25,060 nt of DNA from Candidatus Tectimicrobiota bacterium (GCA_016190025.1 JACPRG010000047.1:1-25060); one strand, 5' to 3'. Shown: positions 1-10,050, counted from the stretch's first letter. Made by a program: numbers and translations. Notes: a model not told the origin generated them from the letters alone.

Positions 1-122
1 AGGCCGTCGCGCACGTCCGGGAGAGCCCGGGCGATGATGACGCTCATGGCGTAGTCCATGAAGGAGGACTTCATCTCCTCCTCGATGGCTACCGGGATCC
101 GGGTCTCTTGAAGTTCAGCCAT
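1..122 (-). CDS. gyrA: DNA gyrase subunit A, N-terminal fragment (cut by window edge)
   Basis: The minus strand from 122 downward encodes [20 protein letters not shown] followed by [20 protein letters not shown], the classic GyrA N-terminus ([25 protein letters not shown]). GyrA is the DNA-cleaving and rejoining subunit of gyrase, which works as A2B2 and introduces negative supercoils using ATP hydrolysed by GyrB. Only about 40 codons are in the window; the active-site tyrosine lies outside. The ATG at 122-120 is preceded by TAGGAAG with about 7 nt spacing, so the start is well supported. The gene starts only 12 nt after the stop of the DUF4276-like gene, so it is very likely co-transcribed with gyrB through the two-gene cassette. 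Confidence 0.93.
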   Translation of the reverse strand, partial: MAELQETRIPVAIEEEMKSSFMDYAMSVIIARALPDVRDG

Positions 123-134
123 GTGGGCTTCCTA

Positions 135-740
135 TTAGGCAAAGGGGCTAGACAGTCCTGCCGCGCGGGCCAGGTCGTCCAGAAAAACCTTGAAGTTCGG
201 ACACTTCTCATGGATTAGGCGAGGATCGACGGCGCTGAAAAGCCTCGGTAACTCCAGGATCTTGGTGTAGATCTTCCCCACGCGTTCATAGAGTTCCTCA
301 AGATGCCTGGAGGGGGGCCTGACTTGGTTAATGGTTTCCGGGCGGCCGTAAGATTTTAGGCTGGCGCCTAGCCTGCTTACGAGCGTAGACTCATCGGCAA
401 AAGCCCACGCCTCAATCTCGTGAACGGCCACGTGTGGATGAAAACCCCCTTGATGCTCCTTGGCCACTTGGCCACGGAGGGCCTCTCTCGCGCCCTCAGG
501 AGTCAACTTTCCCGACACGTGCGGCGCGCACCCCACAAGATCCACCACCGCGAAGACTTGGCTGGAGGCATCCTTCAAGAGGGCCTCACGGACATACGGG
601 CCAATCTTGGCGAATAGGTGACCAATCCCTTTCATGTTCTTAACTTTAATTTGGGCTCCCCCAAATTTGAGGATGGGTGATTTGAGCAACGCCTCCATCC
701 CATTCTCGTCGGAAGGGCCTTCGCATAAAATGCGAATCAT
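135..740 (-). CDS. DUF4276-like, probable TOPRIM-fold protein (ATPase partner)
   Basis: A 201-residue protein. It opens with MIRILCEGPSDENG, where the CEG plus later acidic residue pattern (E7) resembles the first glutamate of TOPRIM/DUF4276 proteins. VFAVVDLVG (D67) follows where an acidic strand would lie, then HPHVAVHEIEAWAFAD (residues 101-116), close to the hallmark 'HEfEallFsd' of DUF4276. The family is known to pair with RecF/OLD-like AAA ATPases in accessory and defence-type loci; the biochemical role is unproven. The second acid of a canonical DxD motif is not obvious (D67-L-V), so nuclease activity is uncertain. The start ATG overlaps the stop of the ATPase gene by 4 nt (ATGA at 740-737), implying translational coupling. 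One line counted by hand (241-300) gives 31/60 GC against 38/60 in a gyrB line, hinting at a different origin from gyrB. Confidence 0.75.
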   Translation of the reverse strand: MIRILCEGPSDENGMEALLKSPILKFGGAQIKVKNMKGIGHLFAKIGPYVREALLKDASSQVFAVVDLVGCAPHVSGKLTPEGAREALRGQVAKEHQGGFHPHVAVHEIEAWAFADESTLVSRLGASLKSYGRPETINQVRPPSRHLEELYERVGKIYTKILELPRLFSAVDPRLIHEKCPNFKVFLDDLARAAGLSSPFA

Positions 741-1969
741 TTAGGCCGTCCGCCGATCTCACCCATCTCCCAAAGCTCGCCGAGGGAGAAATCCTTGAGC
801 CAGCCCTCAAGACCCGCCCGGTCAGAAAGCCGCCGCATTTTCGTCTCGCCGTCTTCCTTCTCGACAACAACGACCTCCTCCGGCTTGAGGGCGGATACTA
901 GCGTCGGGGAGTGCGTTGTCATGATTATCTGTGTCCGGTGGCTTGCCTCCTGGGCCAGCGCCGCCACATAGTGAATCATGTCTGGGTGCAGCCCTAACTC
1001 TGGCTCTTCAACCAACACCAATGGCGGCGGTGTGGGGCAAAGGAAGATCGCCAAGAGAGCAAGAAACTTTAAGGTGCCGTCCGAGAGAAACATGGCGGAG
1101 AAGTCATTCTTTTCAAAGGGGCCTTCCCTCCAGCTCAGAAAGAGTCGGCCGTCGCCACCCTGCGCCGGGAACGCCATTTTCTTGAGCTCCCGGAAGACTA
1201 AGCGGAGCCCCTCCTCGATCCTCCGAAACGCCTCTTCGCCCTCCGGCAGGCTCTGCAGGTTATGCAGAACGCTTGTCAGATTAGAGCCATTTTCCTTTAA
1301 GACGAACCCATGGCGAGCCAGGACAGGTTCCCGGATCTCCGAATCTGGTCCTGTGTCAATGGCTTGGTAGACCTTCCACCCCCGAGCCATTTCACCGACC
1401 CACCCGAACGTTCGCGCGTCAAAAACATTGGCCTCTAAGAACCCATGAAGGCCCGGAGGGGGCTGCGTGATCCCTAGCCTCCTCCTTGGGGGGTAGTCAG
1501 GGGAAAGGGGCTGCCTGTTCATGCCTATCTCGTCCCCTGCGTCGTTCAGGTACGAGAAGGTCTCAGAATCTACAAGGACATCGGTGGGGCGAGGCCTCAG
1601 GGCAAAGCGATAAACGCCCCGGCTATACGCAGCCGCCCCCTGTGGCCCTCTTTCCCACTCAATGGACGACTGATCGAGTAGCCGAATGGGCGCCGCCTCG
1701 CCTTCCCGTGGCCCCCAATCAAATCGTAGGGCTATTTTAATTCTCTGGTTCTGCTCTTTAAGGCCCCGGAAAACAACCCCCGCGCTGCCGCCGCGGCGAA
1801 GGTATGGTTCAACCAGGTCTTCGTATGCCGCTTCACGTATAAACTTGAGCGCGTCGATAAAATTCGTCTTGCCCCCGCCGTTGGGGCCGATGAGGACGTT
1901 GAGGGGCTTCATCTCGAAGTCGAGCTTCTTGAACGACTTGAACCCCTCGATCTGAACGCGCTTAATCAT
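737..1969 (-). CDS. AAA family ATPase (RecF/OLD/SMC-like, AAA_21 type)
   Basis: A 410-residue ATPase with all ABC/RecF-like motifs in order: N-terminal strand MIKRVQIEGFKSFKKLDF; Walker A GPNGGGKT (28-35); signature-like FLSDGTLKFLALLA (about 294-307); Walker B LVLVEEPELGLHP (317-329) with catalytic E322; H-loop TTHSP (351-355). The C-terminus LGELWEMGEIGGRPK resembles tails of stand-alone ATPases encoded beside DUF4276 proteins. There is no C-terminal TOPRIM domain as in OLD or GajA; the downstream gene probably supplies it in trans. The ATG at 1969 lies 8 nt after the gyrB stop (TAG) with a GGCGGGAAG ribosome-binding region, so it appears to be read from the gyrase operon. The cellular role is inferred only: DNA-end sensing, defence, or a gyrase-linked repair function. 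Lower GC than gyrB on sampled lines suggests acquisition. Confidence 0.85.
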   Translation of the reverse strand: MIKRVQIEGFKSFKKLDFEMKPLNVLIGPNGGGKTNFIDALKFIREAAYEDLVEPYLRRGGSAGVVFRGLKEQNQRIKIALRFDWGPREGEAAPIRLLDQSSIEWERGPQGAAAYSRGVYRFALRPRPTDVLVDSETFSYLNDAGDEIGMNRQPLSPDYPPRRRLGITQPPPGLHGFLEANVFDARTFGWVGEMARGWKVYQAIDTGPDSEIREPVLARHGFVLKENGSNLTSVLHNLQSLPEGEEAFRRIEEGLRLVFRELKKMAFPAQGGDGRLFLSWREGPFEKNDFSAMFLSDGTLKFLALLAIFLCPTPPPLVLVEEPELGLHPDMIHYVAALAQEASHRTQIIMTTHSPTLVSALKPEEVVVVEKEDGETKMRRLSDRAGLEGWLKDFSLGELWEMGEIGGRPK

Positions 1970-1977
1970 CTTCCCGC

Positions 1978-4422
<2,445 letters not shown>

Positions 4423-4464
4423 TTACCCTTGCTGAAAAGCCTCTTCCGGGAAGACCTTTTGCCG

Positions 4465-5583
4465 TCAGGCGGCGGCCTCTGTCTGCTCGATCTCGCCTCT
4501 TCGAACGGCGAACTTCCAGGCCGCCCCGCTCCGGCCCCTCAGGGGGATCGGCTCCAGCGCGCTGATGAAGACCTGGCTCTGGACACTTTCAAGGGCCCGA
4601 TGCAGCCACTCCGCGCGACCGCGGTCCAGCTCCGACATCACGTCGTCGAGAACAAGAAGCGGGGCGCCGGCCTCTCCCCTCCCCGCGAGGGCCGCCTGCG
4701 CGAGCACAAGACGCAAGAGGGCCTCCCGCTGCTGCCCCTGCGAGCCGAACTCCGCGAGGTCTCTCCCCGCTCCGAAGACCCGGAATTCATCCCGGTGGGG
4801 CCCCGCCTGGGACGCGCCTTGCCCTTCCCCGCCGCCGATTTGCGCCTCAACACGCTCCCGGATACGCCGCTTGAGATCCTCCAACGGTTTCCCTCCTCCC
4901 GCGTCAACCTCGACCGACGGGCGATAGCGAAGCTCGACAGGCCCCGCCTCCCCAGGAAAGGAACTCTGCCCGCCCATCTCTCTATTCAGCCGCCCGCAGT
5001 ACGAGGCCCTCGCCAGCGCCAGGTCAACCGCCATATCCGCAAGCCTCCTGTTCCAAACCTCCAGCATGGACCGCCGCCCGTTCTTCAGGATCCACCGGCG
5101 CTCCGCCAGAACCCGGTTGTACCCCTTAAGTAGTGGGAGGTGGCTCCGGTCCTCCCAGAAGATGCCGCGATCAATAAACGCGCGGCGAAAGGCCGGCCCT
5201 CCTTTCAAAACTGACAGGCTCTCCGGGTGAAACGCCACAACCGGCATTCTCGACAGGTAATCCTCCAGGCGCCCAACTTCCTCTCCATCGATCCGGCTTT
5301 GGGTCCGACCCTGGTTATAAATCGTCTCTAGCGACGCTTTCTCGCCCGTTTTTTCATCAGTTGCGATGCCCTTAAGACCGAATCGATCCTGATCCCACAT
5401 GAGGAGTTGGTTTCGCCTGGCTTTTCGGAAGGATTTGAGGTTACCCAAAAAGTAGACGGCTTCGAGGAGATTAGTCTTTCCCTGGCCATTGTTTCCGAAA
5501 AAGAGATTGATCCCCCTCGAAAACCGGATCTCGCGGGTCTGAACATTTCGGAAATTCTCTGTATAAAGCTTCTCCAGGTACAT
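4465..5583 (-). CDS. recF: DNA replication and repair protein RecF
   Basis: 372 residues from MYLEKLYTENFRNVQTREIR, a typical RecF start. Walker A is GNNGQGKTN (about 30-38), the signature region is GSQGQQREALLRLVLAQ, and Walker B is LLVLDDVMSELD. RecF binds ssDNA-dsDNA junctions at stalled forks and works with RecO/RecR to load RecA. The open frame continues upstream for 97 more codons, but that stretch has no family similarity and runs through the AT-rich intergenic segment, so the ATG at 5583 is preferred. The ribosome-binding site is weak (AGAAG right before ATG). A perfect TATAAT occurs on this strand at 5599-5594, but I see no matching -35. Unusually, dnaA rather than dnaN lies upstream. 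Confidence 0.95.
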   Translation of the reverse strand: MYLEKLYTENFRNVQTREIRFSRGINLFFGNNGQGKTNLLEAVYFLGNLKSFRKARRNQLLMWDQDRFGLKGIATDEKTGEKASLETIYNQGRTQSRIDGEEVGRLEDYLSRMPVVAFHPESLSVLKGGPAFRRAFIDRGIFWEDRSHLPLLKGYNRVLAERRWILKNGRRSMLEVWNRRLADMAVDLALARASYCGRLNREMGGQSSFPGEAGPVELRYRPSVEVDAGGGKPLEDLKRRIRERVEAQIGGGEGQGASQAGPHRDEFRVFGAGRDLAEFGSQGQQREALLRLVLAQAALAGRGEAGAPLLVLDDVMSELDRGRAEWLHRALESVQSQVFISALEPIPLRGRSGAAWKFAVRRGEIEQTEAAA

Positions 5584-5789
5584 GCTTCTAACTATTATAA
5601 GTTTTCTAAGCTTTCTATATATGTTTATTGAAGGATTAGAGCCTGTGAATTTGTGGGAAACATAGGAAAAGCTAATAAATTCAATAAAGATGGCGTCGGG
5701 ACGGTATGTTGAAAGAAACACCGGAATCCACACACCGCTCTCACCCCTCTGGATTTGCACACGCTTTCCCAAAACTACTCCAGGGTTAC
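5584..5789. other. AT-rich intergenic region between dnaA and recF; candidate part of oriC
   Basis: No gene is visible in these 206 nt. By hand count, 5584-5640 contains 14 G/C in 57 nt (25%), extreme for this window and like a DNA-unwinding element. Next to it are DnaA-box-like 9-mers: TGTGGGAAA at 5652-5660 (reverse TTTCCCACA, one mismatch to TTTTCCACA), TGTTGAAAG at 5707-5715, GAATCCACA at 5724-5732, and TTACTCACA at 5786-5794 overlapping the dnaA stop. The latter two each have two mismatches to TTATCCACA. This gap occupies the place where dnaN normally lies. Origin function is inferred. Confidence 0.55.
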
Positions 5790-7142
5790 TCACACGTTTA
5801 AAACACGCCGGACGTGATTGATAGCCGCGATGATCCGGCTGTCCCGGTCCTTTAGTTTCACTATTTTGTTGCATGAGTGAATGACCGTGCTGTGGTCCTT
5901 CCCGCCGAACCGCTCGCCGATTTCCGAGAGGGAGGCGCCCGTCAACTCCCGCGAAAGGTACATCCCGAGCTGCCGGGGCTCTGCGATACTTCGGTGCCGG
6001 CGCTTTGACTTGAGGTCACTCACCCGGATAGAGAAATAGGCTGCAACGGCCTTCTGAATCCCCTCAATCGAGATGGATTGCTGCTCGTCGGAAAACATTT
6101 GCTGGAGGACTTCCTCCGCCATCTCGACGGAGATTTGCCTTTTCGCCAGAGAACTGAAGGCCGACAGGCGAATGAGGCACCCCTCCAACTCCCGGATGTT
6201 TGTCCGAATCCTCTTGGCCACCAGGAGCGCCACGTCCTGCGGCAAGTGAACGTCGCTCTCCGCCGCCTTCTTGTTGAGGATGGCGGCTTTCGTTTCGAGG
6301 TCAGGCGGCTGGATGTCAGCGACGAGACCCCACTCGAACCGCGAGCGCAACCTCTCCTCGAGTGTAATCATCTCTTTCGGGAACTTATCGCTGGAGATGA
6401 CAATCTGCTTTTTCGAGGCGTAAAGGGCGTTGAAGGTGTGGAAGAACTCCTCCTGGGTCCGTTCCTTACCCGCGATGAACTGGATGTCATCCACAAGAAG
6501 GACGTCCATGCGGCGGTATTTCTCCCGGAAGGCGGGCATCCGATCCCTCTTGATGGAGTTGATCAGGTCAATGGTGAAGTCCTCGGATGAGGTGTAGTAG
6601 AGGTGGGTCCCAGGGTTTCGAGAGAGGATGCGGTGGCCGATGGCGTGCATCAGGTGGGTTTTCCCCAGACCGACCCCGCCGTAGAGGAAGAGCGGGTTGT
6701 ACGCTGTGGCGGGGCCATCCGCGACCGCCTCCGCCGCGGCGTGGGCGAATTGGTTCGAGTTGCCGACCACGAAGCGCTCGAAGGTGTACTTTGGGTTGAG
6801 GAAATCCGGCCCTAGGGTGTGCGCCGGGAGCGCGGCGGGTCTTGGCGGGGAGGCGAGCGCAACCTGCCCCTCCTGGTCGCCGATGAGAAAGTTCAGGCTG
6901 ACCTCCCGCCCCGTGATTTCCCGCAGGACCCCGGCCAGCACGGGCGCGTACCGCTCCTCGATGTATTCGCGAAAGAAGCGGTTCGGGACAAGGAGCTGAA
7001 GCGTCGAGCCGTCAAAGCGGACCGGTCTCACCGGCTCCAGCCAGGTTTCCACAGCCTGCTCGCGGGTGGCCTTTCGCGCATGATCGAGCAGCGCCTCCCA
7101 AATAACGCCGGGCTCCATGTTGAAAACCCCGCTCGGATTCAT
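5790..7142 (-). CDS. dnaA: Chromosomal replication initiator protein DnaA
   Basis: 450 residues. Domain I (about 10-90) binds partner proteins (VIWEALLDHARK, ETWLEPVRP, VPNRFFREYIEERY). A short linker (about 90-110) follows. The AAA+ domain has Walker A GGVGLGKT (155-162), Walker B VLLVDDIQF (214-222) and sensor 2 region RTNIRELEG. The C-terminal DNA-binding domain carries the DnaA signature GGKDHSTVIHSCNKI (413-427). DnaA binds origin boxes and opens the origin. The ATG at 7142 has AAAGGGG about 5 nt upstream on the minus strand; a second ATG eight codons later (7118) is an alternative. A TTTTCAACA motif (a DnaA-box variant) lies within the first codons (7126-7118), so autoregulation is possible. 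No convincing -35/-10 pair was found upstream. Confidence 0.98.
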   Translation of the reverse strand: MNPSGVFNMEPGVIWEALLDHARKATREQAVETWLEPVRPVRFDGSTLQLLVPNRFFREYIEERYAPVLAGVLREITGREVSLNFLIGDQEGQVALASPPRPAALPAHTLGPDFLNPKYTFERFVVGNSNQFAHAAAEAVADGPATAYNPLFLYGGVGLGKTHLMHAIGHRILSRNPGTHLYYTSSEDFTIDLINSIKRDRMPAFREKYRRMDVLLVDDIQFIAGKERTQEEFFHTFNALYASKKQIVISSDKFPKEMITLEERLRSRFEWGLVADIQPPDLETKAAILNKKAAESDVHLPQDVALLVAKRIRTNIRELEGCLIRLSAFSSLAKRQISVEMAEEVLQQMFSDEQQSISIEGIQKAVAAYFSIRVSDLKSKRRHRSIAEPRQLGMYLSRELTGASLSEIGERFGGKDHSTVIHSCNKIVKLKDRDSRIIAAINHVRRVLNV

Positions 7143-7218
7143 GAAAACCCCTTTATTTATTGCGTGTTATGTGGTTTTCAACGCCCGTTGATGTAACGGT
7201 CCTCTATCACCCTGAAGC

Positions 7219-7236
7219 CCCGCTCCGTAGAGCGGG
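7219..7236. other. Short perfect hairpin in the dnaA-rpmH spacer
   Basis: CCCGCTC (7219-7225) and GAGCGGG (7230-7236) form a 7-bp perfect stem around a CGTA tetraloop. No T-run follows on either strand, so it does not look like an intrinsic terminator. It may be an operator or a structural element of the origin region; the function is unknown. Confidence 0.45.
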
Positions 7237-7376
7237 AGCCACCCAAGGGATAGTCAAGCCATAATCCATTGATATTTAAGGCGTTCTCTGGTGACCATCC
7301 GGGTGTTCCGCCGCCGCGCCAACCAGGAGAGATGATAGCAGAACGGGGAGTCGTTTTCAACAGGAATTTTGGAGCC

Positions 7377-7405
7377 TTGACACCCGCGGGGAAGGTGCTT
7401 AAACT
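7377..7405 (+). promoter_or_regulatory. Probable sigma-70 promoter of rpmH-rnpA
   Basis: A perfect TTGACA (7377-7382) is followed by a 17-nt spacer and TAAACT (7400-7405), four of six matches to TATAAT. It lies about 85 nt upstream of the rpmH GTG, the only gene start downstream on this strand. Confidence 0.65.
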
Positions 7406-7491
7406 GAGGCAATCGGGATTCGCGGGTTCGGCGAAGGCCCTAGGGCGCCGAATTGTTGCGATGGGAAGAATGGTAAGAGAGGAACGAGCGC

Positions 7492-7626
7492 GTGAAACGG
7501 ACGTGGCAGCCCTCCAGGATTAAGCGGGCGAGGACCCACGGGTTCTTTGCGAGGATGGCGACGCGCGGGGGCCGGAAGACGTTGAGCCGGCGCCGCAGGA
7601 AGGGAAGGAAGCGCCTGACGGTCTAG
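7492..7626 (+). CDS. rpmH: 50S ribosomal protein L34
   Basis: The 44-codon frame from GTG at 7492 translates to [20 protein letters not shown] and continues [20 protein letters not shown], ending RLTV. This matches the invariant L34 pattern KRTxQPSxxKRxRxHGFxxRMxTxxGRxxLxxRRxKGRxxL. L34 is a small basic protein bound to 23S rRNA. The start is GTG, with AGAGAGGAA about 8 nt upstream. It is immediately followed by rnpA, the near-universal rpmH-rnpA pair, and is probably transcribed from the promoter at 7377. Confidence 0.97.
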   Translation: MKRTWQPSRIKRARTHGFFARMATRGGRKTLSRRRRKGRKRLTV

Positions 7627-7667
7627 GCCCCGGGCGGCAAGGGCCGAAGCCGCTTCAGGGGATCGCC

Positions 7668-8117
7668 GTGACCAAGCTCAAGCGAAGAGACTTCAACCGG
7701 ATTTGCTCCCGCCCGCCCGCGGACCGCGCGCGCTACTTCAAGCTCTTCACGGACGTGAGTCCGACCGGAGAGGGGCGCGCGGGAGTTTCCGTCTCCAGCC
7801 GCGTCGGCAAGGCTACAGTCCGCAACCGCGTTCGGCGCCGTCTGAAGACCGCCCTTCGCGAAAAGGCCCATCTCGCGGCCAAAACGGATGTGATCATCGT
7901 CGCGAGGCCTGGAATCGAGCGCCTCAGCTATGCGGCACTCTGCGACTTGCTCGAGCGCTCCCTCACCCGTGCGTCCGGCCGGGAGCGCCGCCCGACGCCG
8001 GAAAGCGAGCACGATGCGACTGACGAAGGCCCTGCTGGCAGCCCCCATCCGGCTGTACAGGCTCTTTCTGTCCCCGCTGTTGCCCCCATCGTGCAGGTTC
8101 CACCCTTCCTGCTCTGA
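7668..8117 (+). CDS. rnpA: Ribonuclease P protein component
   Basis: 149 residues from a GTG start at 7668; no other start codon lies in frame after the rpmH stop. RnpA binds RNase P RNA and assists 5' maturation of tRNAs. The diagnostic RNR motif is [14 protein letters not shown] (about 47-60), preceded by the RRDFNRI helix and followed by DVIIVARPG. Conserved sequence ends near residue 105 ([10 protein letters not shown]); the last 35 or so residues are Pro/Ala/Glu-rich, lack family similarity and overlap yidD by 104 nt. The family is usually 110-130 residues, so this tail is unusual. It may be a real extension or simply a late stop. Confidence 0.93.
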   Translation: MTKLKRRDFNRICSRPPADRARYFKLFTDVSPTGEGRAGVSVSSRVGKATVRNRVRRRLKTALREKAHLAAKTDVIIVARPGIERLSYAALCDLLERSLTRASGRERRPTPESEHDATDEGPAGSPHPAVQALSVPAVAPIVQVPPFLL

Positions 8118-8250
8118 GTACGCCCTGCAGGCCGTCGAGCGGTACAGGGCGCCCAAAGCCGCCCTCCTCATCGCCAGGCGGCTGCTCCGCTGCCACCCGT
8201 TCCACCCAGGGGGCTACGACCCGCTCCCAGACCCCCGCGAGAGGCCCTGA
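8014..8250 (+). CDS. yidD: Membrane protein insertion efficiency factor YidD
   Basis: 78 residues. It carries the conserved YidD core: [18 protein letters not shown] (about 27-44) and [18 protein letters not shown] (56-73), preceded by an amphipathic N-terminal helix ([16 protein letters not shown]). YidD is a small peripheral inner-membrane protein that aids YidC-dependent insertion. The ATG at 8014 lies inside the 3' part of rnpA in another frame; upstream codons in this frame have no similarity to YidD. It lies 7 nt before yidC in the standard rpmH-rnpA-yidD-yidC order. Confidence 0.95.
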   Translation: MRLTKALLAAPIRLYRLFLSPLLPPSCRFHPSCSEYALQAVERYRAPKAALLIARRLLRCHPFHPGGYDPLPDPRERP

Positions 8251-8257
8251 GCCCGGC

Positions 8258-9991
8258 ATGGAAAAACGAGCGATCCTGGCCGCCGTTCTCTCAATGCTCG
8301 TCCTGATCGGCTATCAGATTTTCTTCGTCGAGCCGCAGATGCAGGCCCGCAGACAGGCCCAACAGGAGGCCGAGCGGAAAGCGGCGCAGGCCAGGCAGGA
8401 GACCGCCAAGAAGCAGGCTGTGGAACGGGAAGCCGTGCCGAGGGAGCGCCCCCGGCCCCCATCCCCTCTCCCCTCCTCGCCCCCGTCCGCCGCGGCCCCA
8501 AAGGACATCGTCGTGGACACGGGCGTGGCCCGCATTGTCTTGACCACCCTCGGGGCCGGGATCAAGGAGTTGACGCTCCGCCACTACAAGGACGCCGGGG
8601 GCGAGCCCCTCAACCTGGTCGCGAAGCCCAAGGACGGGAAGGCCGCCGCGGGCGCCCGCCGGCTGCCGCTCTATCTGGATGGGGGGGAGAGTCTCGCCGA
8701 GAGGGCCAACCGGGCGGTCTTTTCGGTCAAGCCGGAGGCCCTGACGCTGACCCCTGAGCGGCCCGAGGGGACGCTGGAGTTCTTGTACCGGTCGCCGCGG
8801 GGCGGGACGGTCAGCAAGACCCTCCGCTTCCGCCATGGTTCATACGCGGCCGACGTGACCCTGCGCTGGGAGGGAAGCCGCTCCTCCGAGGGCCTCGCCG
8901 TTCTCTGGGGCCCGGGCATCGCCAGCGAGGGCCACGAAGAGGACCGCTACGCGACGACTGGCCCGGTGACCTACAGGGGCGGGAAGCTCGTGTTCACCGA
9001 CGACGGTGACCTGGAGGGCGGAAAGGCCGTGGTCCAGAAGGGCGGGGTCCAGTGGACCTCCCTTCACAGCAAGTATTTTATGGCGGCCCTCATCCCCCGC
9101 GCGGGCTTCGACGCGGCGGTGATCAAGCGGGAGGGGAAGGACGACGGCGTCCTGGTCGGCTTGCGGTTCGCGGGAGGCCCGGAAGGGGAGGGGAAGCTCT
9201 CTCTCTTCGCGGGACCGAAGGACCAGACCATCCTCAAGGCCTACGGGTCGTCGCTCGAGGAGGCCATCGATCTCGGCTGGTTCAGCTTTGTGGCCAAGCC
9301 GCTCCTCGTGGCCCTGCGGTTCTTCCACAACCTGACGCAGAGCTACGGCCTGGCCATCATCATCCTCACCGTGCTCATCAAGGTCATCTTCTATCCGCTG
9401 ACGCAGAAGAGCACCAAGTCCATGCAGGAGATGCAGAAGCTCCAGCCCAAGATGAAGCAGATCCGGGAGATTTTCAAAGACGACCGCCAGCGGATGAACG
9501 AAGAAGTCATGAAGCTCTACCGGGAGCACAAGGTGAACCCCCTCGGGGGGTGCCTTCCCATGGTGCTTCAGATCCCGGTCTTCTTCGCCCTGTACAACGT
9601 CCTTCTGGGGGCCATCGAGCTGAGGCAGGCGTCCTTCCTCTGGCTGAGGGACCTTTCGGCCCCGGAGACCGGCCTGTTCACCATCCCGGGCGTCGGCGTG
9701 GAATTCCGCCTGCTCGTGCTGCTGATGGGGGCCTCGATGTTCGTCCAACAGAAAATGACGCCGATGGCCGCCGACCCGACCCAGCAGAAGATGATGCTCT
9801 TCATGCCGATTCTCTTCACCTTCCTGTTCTGGGCGTTCCCCGCCGGCCTCGTCGTCTACTGGCTGGCCAACAACGTCCTCAGCATCGGCCAGCAGTACTT
9901 CACGCTGCGCGCGGCCAAGCAGCCCGCGAAGCCGCCCCCGGCGAAGCTGTCCGCGAGGGCGAGGAAGACCTCCAAGGCCGGCAAGGGCTGA
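8258..9991 (+). CDS. yidC: Membrane protein insertase YidC (Oxa1 family, Gram-negative type)
   Basis: 577 residues. TM1 lies at about 5-24, followed by a charged/Pro-rich linker (30-82), a large periplasmic beta-domain (about 85-325) and the conserved insertase core. The core includes LAIIILTVLIKVIFYPLT (365-382), the cytoplasmic helical hairpin with KSTKSMQEMQKLQPKMK and NPLGGCLPMVLQIPVFFALY (428-447), and further TM segments at 480-500 and 515-545. The tail is basic (Lys/Arg/Ala/Pro). YidC inserts and folds inner-membrane proteins alone or with SecYEG. The groove arginine of E. coli YidC (R366) is replaced by Lys (K375), which keeps the charge. The periplasmic domain implies a diderm host. 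jag follows 59 nt downstream. Confidence 0.97.
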   Translation: MEKRAILAAVLSMLVLIGYQIFFVEPQMQARRQAQQEAERKAAQARQETAKKQAVEREAVPRERPRPPSPLPSSPPSAAAPKDIVVDTGVARIVLTTLGAGIKELTLRHYKDAGGEPLNLVAKPKDGKAAAGARRLPLYLDGGESLAERANRAVFSVKPEALTLTPERPEGTLEFLYRSPRGGTVSKTLRFRHGSYAADVTLRWEGSRSSEGLAVLWGPGIASEGHEEDRYATTGPVTYRGGKLVFTDDGDLEGGKAVVQKGGVQWTSLHSKYFMAALIPRAGFDAAVIKREGKDDGVLVGLRFAGGPEGEGKLSLFAGPKDQTILKAYGSSLEEAIDLGWFSFVAKPLLVALRFFHNLTQSYGLAIIILTVLIKVIFYPLTQKSTKSMQEMQKLQPKMKQIREIFKDDRQRMNEEVMKLYREHKVNPLGGCLPMVLQIPVFFALYNVLLGAIELRQASFLWLRDLSAPETGLFTIPGVGVEFRLLVLLMGASMFVQQKMTPMAADPTQQKMMLFMPILFTFLFWAFPAGLVVYWLANNVLSIGQQYFTLRAAKQPAKPPPAKLSARARKTSKAGKG

Positions 9992-10009
9992 GCGCGCCGC
10001 CTGGCAGGG

Positions 10010-10043
10010 AGGTCACCGACCTCAAGAGGTCACAGACCTCAAG
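10010..10043. repeat. Two tandem 17-bp units, each an imperfect palindrome
   Basis: aggtcaccgacctcaag (10010-10026) is followed directly by aggtcacagacctcaag (10027-10043), with one mismatch. Each unit contains inverted arms AGGTC and GACCT. The repeat fills most of the yidC-jag spacer and ends just before the jag ribosome-binding site (AAGGTGAG). It could be an operator or an RNA structure acting on jag translation; the function is unknown. Confidence 0.8.
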
Positions 10044-10050
10044 GTGAGCG

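Larger units (their letters stand above)
7143..7491. other. Divergent dnaA-rpmH intergenic region; candidate origin and promoter region
   Basis: 349 nt with no gene, at the divergence point between minus-strand dnaA and plus-strand rpmH. It holds two TTTTCAAC(A/G) motifs (7175-7183, 7354-7362); a third copy in the opposite orientation lies just inside dnaA (7118-7126). It also has a 7-bp hairpin (7219-7236) and an rpmH promoter (7377-7405). The strand switch of the surrounding genes fits a replication origin here or next to dnaA. Confidence 0.5.

Noticed and set aside
5584..5874. Upstream extension of recF by 97 codons
   Set aside because: The extra sequence has no RecF similarity, overlaps the end of dnaA and translates the AT-rich putative origin segment.
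7143..7300. Promoter for dnaA on the minus strand
   Set aside because: TTGACT (7257-7252) and TTGAAA (7181-7176) exist, but no acceptable -10 lies at 16-18 nt, so I could not support one.
9365..9400. Loss of the YidC groove arginine as a sign of inactivity
   Set aside because: It is replaced by lysine (K375), keeping the positive charge; Lys at this site is seen in other insertases.
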